From: JALGVA01 sp964617715
Lineage (GTDB): Bacteria; Armatimonadota; Zipacnadia; Zipacnadales; UBA5352
NCBI GenBank assembly: GCA_964617715.1
Contig: CAZTZN010000002.1
Span: 30,233 to 94,232 of the forward strand
DNA: 64,000 nt
Direction: 5' to 3'
Shown: one piece after another, positions 1 to 6,995 of the stretch
Position numbering within the stretch: the stretch's first letter is position 1
How the letters are laid out: every line of letters starts with the position of its first letter
Notes under the pieces: model-generated
Database searches by the model: none
Told to the model about the DNA's origin: nothing
What the model saw: only the letters and a program-made list of their open reading frames with translations
Program-made: the position numbers and the translations under genes

Positions 1-722
1 TCATGCGGTTGCGGCCGCCGACTGCGCACTCGGTCGAGCCATGTCGGATGCCCCGGCTCGATGAGATAGCCCTGAGCGACCAGCGCCGACTCCACGTACT
101 GACGGATGTCGCCGAACACGCCCGCGCGCTGCCAGAAGGTCATCTCCTGGCGGATGGTCTTAAGCGCCTGCTCGATCACCGCATCGAGCGTTACCCAGTG
201 CTCCTCCTCGTCCCCGGCTCGGCCGCGTCGGCGCTTGCGCAGCAGTCCGAACGCCACCGCAATCACGTCGCTCACCGGTGACTCAGGCATCGGCCCGACC
301 TGGCGCAGCTCCAACTCCCAGGTCTTCTGCGGGTAGGGTGGCATCAGCGTCGCCGCCCGCTCCGACGCGCGCATTTCGATGCAGCCCTTGGCGTACAGAT
401 CCACCAGTGTCGCGTAGAGGATCTGGTGCGTCCAGTGCTGCGGGTCCAGCTCCTCCTCGGTCAGCGGCGCGTAGCACCGGCTGCGCGGGCTGATCATCTT
501 GTTCGGCGGCGGCCGATCCACGAACCGGTCGGCGAACAGCACCGTCAACCCATCCGGACCCACGGGGCCCATCGGCTCCATAGGCGGCGCCGATCGCTCG
601 ACCTGCTCCGTGACCACCTGCGCCTGCCCCTCGACCGCCCGGGCGAGCAGGCGGGCGCCGGCGCGATAGATCAGCACCCCGATGACCAGCAGTATGACAA
701 TGATCCCGATCTGGACTGCCAT
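1..722 (-). CDS. Membrane-anchored protein of unknown function (3' end cut by window)
   Basis: Reading the minus strand from the ATG at 722 gives 240 codons with no stop before the window edge, so the C-terminus is missing. The protein opens with one hydrophobic segment (about residues 3-20, GIIVILLVIGVLIYRAG), so it is probably an N-terminally anchored cytoplasmic or periplasmic protein. The soluble part has no motif I recognise; it contains charged helices and an 'ALVAQGYLIEPGHPTW' stretch that could be part of a winged-helix-like fold, which is only a guess. It starts 27 bases after the folE2 stop on the same strand and so is probably co-transcribed with folE2. Codon usage resembles its neighbours, which supports a real gene. 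Confidence 0.7.
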   Translation of the reverse strand, partial: MAVQIGIIVILLVIGVLIYRAGARLLARAVEGQAQVVTEQVERSAPPMEPMGPVGPDGLTVLFADRFVDRPPPNKMISPRSRCYAPLTEEELDPQHWTHQILYATLVDLYAKGCIEMRASERAATLMPPYPQKTWELELRQVGPMPESPVSDVIAVAFGLLRKRRRGRAGDEEEHWVTLDAVIEQALKTIRQEMTFWQRAGVFGDIRQYVESALVAQGYLIEPGHPTWLDRVRSRRPQPH

Positions 723-749
723 GCCCTCGTTCCATCCTGTGCGCTGTCG

Positions 750-1547
750 CTATGCTCCCGCCTGCTCGGCCTCAGGCCACGTCGTGCAGGCGTAGGCACT
801 GTGGTTGTGGATTGACTCGAAGCTCTCGCATTCTACCGAGAACCACGCAACCTCCGGCAGCGCCGCCAGCGCCACCACACTGTCCCGAACGACATCCTCC
901 ACGAACTTGGGGTTCTGGTAGGAGTGCTCGGTGACCAGCTTCTCGTCCGCGCGCTTGAGCATCGGATAGACCTGCGCGCTGCCCTGCTCCTCGAGCAGCG
1001 GAATCAGGTCTTCGAGCCAGACAAGGGCGTCACCATGCGTGCGCATCTGCACACGGATCATCGCCCGCTGGGTATGCGCGCCCCAACGCGAGATCTCGCG
1101 TGAGCACGGGCAGGCGGTGATGACCGGTACCTGAGCGCCCAGCAGAAAATCGAACTCCCCGGCCACCCGACTGGCCGCGAACGAGCACTCGTAGTCGAGC
1201 TGACAGTCGAGCCCCGTCGCCGGCGAGCGTTTGCTCAGGAAGTAGGTGAAGCCCAGGCGCAGGTGCGCGGCCCACGCGTCGAAGCGCTCGGCGATCTCTG
1301 TCAGCATCTCGCGCATCTCGGGCATGGCGACCGCCCGCCGCGACCAGCGCGACAGGACCTCGACGAAGCGGCTCATGTGAGTGCCGCGCTCGTGGTGAGG
1401 CAGCTCCACCGACGCCTCGAAGACCCCGACGACCCGGGCGTGGCCCCCGCCCTTTTGCCGGATCATGACCGGCAGGTGGATGTCGCGCACGCCCACTCGC
1501 TGGATAGTGATGCCGCGGTCGTCCCGCTCCGAAGCCACGTCTCGCAT
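750..1547 (-). CDS. folE2: GTP cyclohydrolase FolE2 (type IB)
   Basis: FolE2 converts GTP to 7,8-dihydroneopterin triphosphate, the first step of folate (and queuosine) biosynthesis, and can work with metals other than zinc. The 265-residue product has the usual family length. Visible family hallmarks are HHERGTHMSRF at residues 51-61, the metal/catalytic Cys146 in TACPCSREIS with AHTQR (157-161, usually AHNQR), and NPKFVEDVVRD at 212-222. A minus-strand promoter lies about 35 bases upstream of the ATG at 1547. The downstream gene on the same strand is the membrane-anchored unknown protein. No other folate gene is in the window, so the context does not say whether folate or queuosine is the main product. 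Confidence 0.95.
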   Translation of the reverse strand: MRDVASERDDRGITIQRVGVRDIHLPVMIRQKGGGHARVVGVFEASVELPHHERGTHMSRFVEVLSRWSRRAVAMPEMREMLTEIAERFDAWAAHLRLGFTYFLSKRSPATGLDCQLDYECSFAASRVAGEFDFLLGAQVPVITACPCSREISRWGAHTQRAMIRVQMRTHGDALVWLEDLIPLLEEQGSAQVYPMLKRADEKLVTEHSYQNPKFVEDVVRDSVVALAALPEVAWFSVECESFESIHNHSAYACTTWPEAEQAGA

Positions 1548-1580
1548 CGCCGTGCCTCAGCCTTCCTGCCCTGCGTGCCC

Positions 1581-1609
1581 AGTATATACCAAGGGCCGCA
1601 CACACACAA
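1581..1609 (-). promoter_or_regulatory. Promoter of folE2
   Basis: On the minus strand TTGTGT (1609-1604) and TATACT (1586-1581) are separated by 17 bp. The -10 matches the consensus at five of six positions; the -35 at three. It would start transcription about 30 bases before the folE2 ATG. Confidence 0.5.
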
Positions 1610-1634
1610 GGCGCCCCCAGACCAAGTTCGACGG

Positions 1635-1667
1635 TTGCCCCGACGGTCAACAAGTGGTATGATACCA
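1635..1667 (+). promoter_or_regulatory. Promoter of the pseudopilin gene with a palindrome over the -10
   Basis: TTGCCC (1635-1640) and TATGAT (1658-1663) are 17 bp apart. A perfect 13-base palindrome, TGGTAT-G-ATACCA (1655-1667), covers the whole -10 element, which is where a repressor would block polymerase. The promoter is seen in the sequence; the operator role is inference. Confidence 0.5.
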
Positions 1668-1725
1668 TGCAGGATGTGGGCAGTCCGGTCTCATCATTCT
1701 GTTCTGTGAAAGGGCGAGACAGAGC

Positions 1726-2406
1726 ATGCAACGTCGAGGATTCACGCTGATCGAGTTGCTCGTCGTTATCGCGATCATCGCCATCCTGGCGGCGATCCTG
1801 TTCCCCGTCTTTGCCAAGGCGCGTGAGAAGGCGCGCCAGACGAGCTGCTTGAGCAACCTCAAGCAGATTGCGCTGGGCATGAACATGTACATCCAGGACT
1901 ATGATGAGCGCTACGCGATTTCCGGTGGGTGGCGTGGGAGCGCGTCCGTGCCACGCGGCTACTTCGTGTTCGCCATCGAGCCCTACATCAAGAACGCACA
2001 GATCTGGGAGTGCCCCAGCGACGGCTCGCCGACATCGGCCTCCTATGGCGGCCGCACCATCGCGTGCAGCTACGGCTACAACCTTGTCTTTCCCGGAGAT
2101 GGCTACTCCAGCTACCAGGCGCAGCGCGGCGACCCCGCGAACGGCATCTGGGATCCGCTGAATGACGCCAAGCTGGCGCATCCATCCACCACATGGATCT
2201 TCAGCGACTGCTACATCACCTACCCGTACTCGCTCACCCACCTGCGCATCACGGTGGGCGGCAATCGCTGGTACACGAACCCCGCCGGCCCCGAGCACAA
2301 CGGCGGCCTGAACTTCGCCTTTGCCGACGGCCACGCAAAGTGGCTGCAGGGCCTCATGTGGGTCCACAGCTACACCGCCCCGCAGTGCATGTGGACCTAC
2401 GACTAG
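1726..2406 (+). CDS. Type II/IV pseudopilin-like protein with H-X9-DG tail
   Basis: The 226-residue product starts with a class III prepilin signal: short basic leader MQRRG, then FTLIELLVVIAIIAILAAIL with the Glu5-equivalent residue, to be cut after Gly5 and N-methylated by a prepilin peptidase. The rest is the DUF1559-type ectodomain ending in an H-X9-DG motif (HNGGLNFAFADG, about residues 190-201), a signature abundant in Planctomycetota, Lentisphaerota and Armatimonadota. Such proteins are made in many copies and are thought to be exported through a pilus or type II-like system; their function is not known. It is a single-gene unit with its own promoter and is followed by a GC-rich hairpin. 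The PilT-type ATPases of this genome are 53 kb away in the window. Confidence 0.9.
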   Translation: MQRRGFTLIELLVVIAIIAILAAILFPVFAKAREKARQTSCLSNLKQIALGMNMYIQDYDERYAISGGWRGSASVPRGYFVFAIEPYIKNAQIWECPSDGSPTSASYGGRTIACSYGYNLVFPGDGYSSYQAQRGDPANGIWDPLNDAKLAHPSTTWIFSDCYITYPYSLTHLRITVGGNRWYTNPAGPEHNGGLNFAFADGHAKWLQGLMWVHSYTAPQCMWTYD

Positions 2407-2428
2407 CCCGACCAACTCGTCCCAGCCG

Positions 2429-2456
2429 GCGGCGCCGGCCACCCGGCCGGCGCCGC
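2429..2456 (+). terminator. GC-rich hairpin after the pseudopilin gene
   Basis: A perfect 12-bp stem (2429-2440 with 2445-2456) closes a four-base loop 23 bases after the pseudopilin stop. There is no following T-run, so it may terminate inefficiently or protect the 3' end. Confidence 0.5.
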
Positions 2457-2677
2457 TCTCATGTACGGCCGGGGCGCCGCAGCCACAGCGCGGTAACCTG
2501 TGGGCGTTGCCGCGCAAACCATGCGGTGACGGCGCCGCGTGCGCGTGCCGGCTCGGACGCGCGGAACACCATGACAGGCGGTCGTGTCTAAGATTGCAGG
2601 GGACAACCGGCACTGCGGAATGACTGCGGCCCTGCACGGCAGCCTCACGGACGGCGGCAGCCAGGAGGGTGAGGACC

Positions 2678-3403
2678 ATGACGCATGGCGGCAGGTTTGT
2701 GCTGATCATCATGCTGGGCCTCGCGGGAGCGCTCGCCGGGGCCATGGCGTTGGCGCAGGACGACTACACTGCACAGCGCGAGGCCATGGTGGACGCGCTG
2801 GTGGCCGATGGGATCATCACCAATCAGCGCGTGATAGATGCCCTGAAGGCTGTGCCCCGACACGAGTTCGTCACCCCGGGGCAGGTCGCCTCGGCCTACG
2901 AGGACACCACGCTGCCCATCGGCTATGGTCAGATGATCATCGCCCCCGGCTACGTGGGCATCATGATCGAGGCGCTCAAGCCCCGGCCGACCGACCGCGT
3001 ACTGGAGATCGGCACCGGCTCAGGCTACCAGGCGGCGGTGTTGAGCAGGCTGGTGCGTCACGTCTACACCGTGGAGCCGGTCGAGGAGCTGGCCGTCGCC
3101 GCCCGTGAGCGGCTGCAGAGCCTGGGCTGCGCCAACGTGACCGTCCGGCAGGGAGATGGCGCCCTCGGCTGGGCGGAGCAGGCGCCCTTCGACAAGATCA
3201 TCGTCAACGTGGCGCCCGCCGAGATCCCCCCGACGCTCATCGCCCAGCTCAAGGACGGTGGGCTGATGGTCATCCCGATCGCCGAGGACGAATGGGCGCA
3301 GAAGCTCTACGTCGTAAGCAAGGCCGGCGATACGCTTGAGAAAACCGAGCTGGCGGACGTCATCTTCGCGCCGATGACCCCGCCGGCTCCGGCTGAGGAG
3401 TAG
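2678..3403 (+). CDS. pcm: Protein-L-isoaspartate O-methyltransferase, exported form
   Basis: This enzyme methylates isoaspartyl residues in aged proteins with S-adenosylmethionine, starting their repair. Motifs seen: AVPRHEFV (57-64), PIGYGQMIIAP (80-90, usually with the sequence GQTIS), and the SAM-binding VLEIGTGSGYQAA (108-120). I chose ATG 2678 because AGGAGGG at 2663-2669 lies eight bases upstream; a GTG at 2669 overlaps that Shine-Dalgarno. The first about 26 residues form a clear signal peptide (RFVLIIMLGLAGALAGAMALAQ), so the enzyme is predicted to act outside the cytoplasm, unlike the classic cytosolic form. It appears to be a single gene followed by a hairpin. Confidence 0.92.
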   Translation: MTHGGRFVLIIMLGLAGALAGAMALAQDDYTAQREAMVDALVADGIITNQRVIDALKAVPRHEFVTPGQVASAYEDTTLPIGYGQMIIAPGYVGIMIEALKPRPTDRVLEIGTGSGYQAAVLSRLVRHVYTVEPVEELAVAARERLQSLGCANVTVRQGDGALGWAEQAPFDKIIVNVAPAEIPPTLIAQLKDGGLMVIPIAEDEWAQKLYVVSKAGDTLEKTELADVIFAPMTPPAPAEE

Positions 3404-3433
3404 ACGCGCCGCCTATTCGCAGCACCACGCCCA

Positions 3434-3457
3434 CGGGCCGCCGACCACGGCGGCCCG
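3434..3457 (+). terminator. Hairpin after pcm
   Basis: Nine-base arms (3434-3442 and 3449-3457) pair perfectly around a six-base loop, 30 bases after the pcm stop. No T-run follows, so terminator function is moderate inference. Confidence 0.45.
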
Positions 3458-3595
3458 CTCGCGCGTACGCGTGTCGCGCCTCGCCGGCGTGACGGGTCGT
3501 GGCCATGCGTCGCAGGGAGGATTCCCCGGTTCGGGCGGCAATTCTCCAGTGGTGCCTCTGCGGGGAACGATCTCAACGCAGCTTTACCAAGGGAG

Positions 3596-6052
3596 ATGCG
3601 GCGATTGCCGATGCCACGAGAGCTGACTCCGGACGAATGCCGATGGCGTTGCGACGCAGACCTGTTCGAGTTCGCGACCACCGCCGAACTGCCCGAGCAG
3701 GTCGAGCCGATCGGGCAGGACCGGGCAACCCGGGCGTTGACCTTCGGCGCCTCGATCCGGAGCGAGGGCTACAACATCTTCGTGCTCGGTCAGCCGGGCA
3801 GCGGGCGCCATACGCTGGTGCTCGACGCGCTGCGTCGCCGGGCGGCCGAACTGCCGGTGCCCAGCGACTGGTGCTACGTGCACAACTTCGACGAGCCCCG
3901 CCGCCCGCGGGCGCTGGAGCTGCCGGCGGGGCGGGCGATGGAGTTCCGCGATGACATGAAGGAGCTGATCGAGGACGTGGATCGCGAGATCACGCGCGCC
4001 TTCGAGAGCGACGACTACTCGAGTCGGCGCGACGAGGTGGTGCGCGAGTTCCGCGAGCGGCGCAACGCCCAATTGCAGGAGCTGGAGCGCGAGATCCAGG
4101 AGGCCGGACTGGCGATCGGCCGCGGGCCGGCGGGGCTGATCGTCGCTCCCGCACGCGACGGCGAGGTGCTCAACCCCCAGGAGTACCAGCAGCTTCCGCC
4201 CGAGGAGCGCGAGCAGATCGACCGGCGACGGCACGAGCTGCAGGAGAAACTCGACGACGTGATGCGGCGCGGCCAGCGCATCGAGAAGGAGGCGCGCCGA
4301 CGTGTGGCCGAGCTGGACCGCGAGGTCGCGCAGTTCGCCGTGGGCGGACTGTTCGATGACATCCGCGCTCAGTATGAGGGCCTCGAGCAGGTGCTCGACT
4401 ACCTGGAGCAGGTGCGCGAAGACATCGTTGACAACCAGGGGATCTTCCGAGCCGAACACAGTGACGAGGGAGCCCCCGAGGGCGCGCCCGCTCCACTGCC
4501 CGCGCTGGGCGCGCCCCATGCGCCGCAGGGGCCGTACAATCGCTACGCCGTGAACGTGCTGATCAGTCACAGCGGCGATGATGGGGCCCCGGTCGTCTTC
4601 GAGAGCAAGCCGACCATCGAGAACCTGACCGGCGACATCGAACATGTCTCGTACATGGGCGCGCTGCTCACCGACTTCACCATGATCAAGGAGGGCGCGC
4701 TGCACCGCGCCAACGGCGGCTACCTGGTGGTGGACGCGCTGGCCATCCTCACCCGGCCCTTCGCGTGGGAAGCGCTCAAGCGCGCACTTCAGGAGCAGAA
4801 GGTCTGCCCTGAGTCGGTGCGCGAGCACCTGCGATTGATCTCAACGGTGTCACTTGAACCTGAGCCGATCCCGCTTGAGGTCAAGGTGGCGCTGGTCGGC
4901 ACACCGATCGTCTACTACCTCCTGTACGCTCACGACGAGGAGTTCCGCAAACTCTTCAAGGTCAAGGCCGACTTCAACCTGCAGATGGACCGGACCGACC
5001 ATGCGGCGCGGCGGTACGCAGAGTTCATCGCGGCCTGTTGCCACCGCGAGAGTCTGCCCCACTTCGCGCCCGATGCGGTCGCTCTGGTGGCCGAGGAGGG
5101 CGCGCGTCTCGCCGGCGACCAGGGCAAGCTGTCCACGCTCTTTATCGACGTGGCCGACCTGGTGCGCGAGGCCGCGTACTGGGCGCAACGCGGCGGGCAG
5201 TCGGTGGTGCGCGCCGCCCACGTCCGCCAGGCGGTGGACGAGGGGGTCTTCCGCGCCAACCGCATCGAACAGCGGATGCTGGAGCTGATCGAGCAGGGCA
5301 CGCTCATGGTGGACGTGGCAGGAACGGCGGTGGGCCAGGTCAACGGCGTGGCCGTGCTGCCGATGGGAGACTATGCCTTCGGCAAGCCCACGCGCATCAC
5401 CGCACGCAGCTTCCTGGGCAAGCCCGGCGTGATCAGCATTGACCGTGAGGCCGAGATGGCCGGACCAATCCACAACAAGGCCAGCTTGATCCTGGGCGGC
5501 TATCTGGGCGAGAAGTTCGCCGTGGACCAGCCGCTCAGCGCCGCGGTGACGCTCGCCTTCGAGCAGGTCTACGAAGAGGTCGAGGGCGACAGCGCGGCGG
5601 CGGCAGAACTCTATGCCCTGCTCTCCAGCCTCGGCGAGGTGCCTCTGCGCCAGGATCTGGCGGTGACCGGCTCGGTCAACCAGCACGGACAGATCCAGGC
5701 GGTGGGCGGCATCAATCAGAAGATCGAGGGCTTCTTCCGCGTCTGCCGTCTGCTGGGGCTGACCGGCACTCAGGGGGTCATCATCCCCGCCGCCAACGTG
5801 CGCCACCTCATGCTGCGCGAGGAGGTGCTGAGGGCGATGGCCGACGGTCAGTTCCACATCTACGCGGCCGAGACGGTGGATGAGGCCGTGGAGTTGCTCA
5901 CAGGCATGCCGCTGGGCGAGCGCGACGCGCAGGGCCGCTTCGCTGAGGGCACTCTCGCCGCACGGGTCGCGCAACGCCTGGAGGCGATGGCCGAGGCGCA
6001 CCGACGCTACGATGGCGGCGATAACAACCGGGAGGACACGAAGAGCCGGTAA
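3596..6052 (+). CDS. Lon-family ATP-dependent protease (AAA_32 type)
   Basis: An 818-residue soluble protease of the Lon superfamily, the group with an AAA_32 ATPase related to E. coli YcbZ rather than classic LonA. Walker A-like GQPGSGRHT lies at residues 65-73, a Walker B-like GGYLVVDAL further on, and a coiled-coil, Glu/Arg-rich insert around 125-260. The C-terminal peptidase domain has the Ser-Lys dyad: Ser666 in EGDSAAAAE and Lys709 in GINQKIEG, 43 residues apart as in Lon. It should degrade damaged or regulatory proteins in the cytoplasm. The start is not certain: ATG 3596 has its AAGGGA only one base upstream, and ATG 3611 (MPRELTPDE) is an alternative. No partner gene is adjacent. Confidence 0.93.
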   Translation: MRRLPMPRELTPDECRWRCDADLFEFATTAELPEQVEPIGQDRATRALTFGASIRSEGYNIFVLGQPGSGRHTLVLDALRRRAAELPVPSDWCYVHNFDEPRRPRALELPAGRAMEFRDDMKELIEDVDREITRAFESDDYSSRRDEVVREFRERRNAQLQELEREIQEAGLAIGRGPAGLIVAPARDGEVLNPQEYQQLPPEEREQIDRRRHELQEKLDDVMRRGQRIEKEARRRVAELDREVAQFAVGGLFDDIRAQYEGLEQVLDYLEQVREDIVDNQGIFRAEHSDEGAPEGAPAPLPALGAPHAPQGPYNRYAVNVLISHSGDDGAPVVFESKPTIENLTGDIEHVSYMGALLTDFTMIKEGALHRANGGYLVVDALAILTRPFAWEALKRALQEQKVCPESVREHLRLISTVSLEPEPIPLEVKVALVGTPIVYYLLYAHDEEFRKLFKVKADFNLQMDRTDHAARRYAEFIAACCHRESLPHFAPDAVALVAEEGARLAGDQGKLSTLFIDVADLVREAAYWAQRGGQSVVRAAHVRQAVDEGVFRANRIEQRMLELIEQGTLMVDVAGTAVGQVNGVAVLPMGDYAFGKPTRITARSFLGKPGVISIDREAEMAGPIHNKASLILGGYLGEKFAVDQPLSAAVTLAFEQVYEEVEGDSAAAAELYALLSSLGEVPLRQDLAVTGSVNQHGQIQAVGGINQKIEGFFRVCRLLGLTGTQGVIIPAANVRHLMLREEVLRAMADGQFHIYAAETVDEAVELLTGMPLGERDAQGRFAEGTLAARVAQRLEAMAEAHRRYDGGDNNREDTKSR

Positions 6053-6316
6053 CGAGGCGAAAAGTCAGGGGCCGACGGGCAGTCCCGGGGGGGGAGGACA
6101 TTCCGCCGGCCCGTGCCTCACGCAGCATAGCCGCGCGAGGAAACCTTTGTCTCGCCCCGCATTATACCACATTTCGGATTGTTACCAACCTCTTAAGGCA
6201 AAAAACTCGGCCAGGAATCTCTACCGAAGGTCACCTGCCGACGCGAGCCCCCACTGCTTCATCGCAAAAAGCCGCACCTGGGCGTGCAGGCGGCCACGAA
6301 TCGGGCACTGCACCCC
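6053..6316. other. Intergenic region after the Lon-family gene
   Basis: No convincing protein-coding frame is seen. The region holds a long imperfect hairpin (arms 6070-6079 and 6104-6113, ten pairs with one wobble, 24-base loop) that could end the protease transcript, and an outward-facing minus-strand promoter at 6161-6188 that might make a short RNA ending near 6060. Confidence 0.5.
6161..6188 (-). promoter_or_regulatory. Orphan minus-strand promoter
   Basis: TTGGTA (6188-6183) and a perfect TATAAT (6166-6161) are 16 bp apart on the minus strand. No gene lies downstream on that strand; the transcript would run about 95 bases to the 6104-6070 hairpin and a TTTT, then antisense to the protease gene end. 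Confidence 0.4.
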
Positions 6317-6345
6317 TTGCAATGTGCCGGGGCTTGCGCTATAAT
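6317..6345 (+). promoter_or_regulatory. Promoter of the rimP-nusA-infB-...-ribF operon
   Basis: TTGCAA (6317-6322) and perfect TATAAT (6340-6345) with an optimal 17-bp spacer. Transcription would begin near 6352, leaving a leader of about 105 bases before rimP. It is the only strong promoter I see for the eight-gene operon. Confidence 0.8.
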
Positions 6346-6381
6346 ACTCAGCGACGAAACCACATCTCAGGGATTCTTTCT

Positions 6382-6415
6382 GGGAGTGGGCCGCGCGGCC
6401 CACTCCCTTCGTTTT
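6382..6415 (+). terminator. Terminator-like hairpin in the rimP leader (possible attenuator)
   Basis: A perfect 26-base palindrome (6382-6394 paired with 6395-6407) is followed by TTCGTTTT (6408-6415). It lies about 30 bases after the predicted transcription start and 43 bases before the rimP ATG, so it sits inside the leader rather than after a gene. It has the form of an intrinsic terminator and could attenuate the operon, for example under NusA control; that role is inference. Confidence 0.6.
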
Positions 6416-6457
6416 CCGCGACCTGTTCAAGGTCGCGGCGAGAGCGCCGGTGCGGAC

Positions 6458-6943
6458 ATGAGGATCAGAAAGCATCCGGTTGTGCGCAAGATCGAGGCCG
6501 AAGTTGAGCGCCTGCTTGCGGACTTCGGGTACGAACTGGTTCAACTCAAGTACGGAGGTGCGAGCAGCGGGCGGTCGCTGACGGTACTGTTGGACCGCCC
6601 GGAGGGCGTTACGGCCCAGGACTGCTCAGAGATGAGCCGAAGGCTGTCGATGCTGCTGGATACACTGGACCCGATCCCGAGTTCCTACACACTGATCGTG
6701 TCATCGCCGGGGCTGGACCGCCCGCTCACGCGCGATGGGGACTTTCAGCGCTTCGCGGGGGAACTCGCGGCTGTGCGGCACGTGGCGGCGGACGGATCGC
6801 GGCGCACCGACAGGGGCGTGCTGCAGGGGCTCAAGGACGACCAGGTGGTTATGCAAGTCAATGGCGATACCGTACACATCCCGCTTGCCGAGGTCGAGGA
6901 GGCGAACCTGGTCTACGACTGGGACGCTCACGACGGGCGCTGA
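6458..6943 (+). CDS. rimP: Ribosome maturation factor RimP
   Basis: RimP assists late assembly of the 30S ribosomal subunit. The 161-residue product from ATG 6458 (MRIRKHPVVRKIEAEVERLL) has the usual length and family features: an N-terminal alpha/beta domain with 'GYELVQLKY', 'SRRLSMLLDTLDPIPSSYTLIVSSPGLDRPL' split over about residues 65-95 (the strongly conserved VSSPGLDRPL is visible), and a C-terminal Sm-like barrel. An upstream in-frame extension would run through the leader hairpin and is rejected. It is the first gene of the operon; nusA begins 52 bases downstream, the arrangement found across bacteria. Confidence 0.95.
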   Translation: MRIRKHPVVRKIEAEVERLLADFGYELVQLKYGGASSGRSLTVLLDRPEGVTAQDCSEMSRRLSMLLDTLDPIPSSYTLIVSSPGLDRPLTRDGDFQRFAGELAAVRHVAADGSRRTDRGVLQGLKDDQVVMQVNGDTVHIPLAEVEEANLVYDWDAHDGR

Positions 6944-6995
6944 GACCAGCCTTGGAGCAGGCTGATGGCAGCCTTCCCGCAAGGAGTGTGGACGA

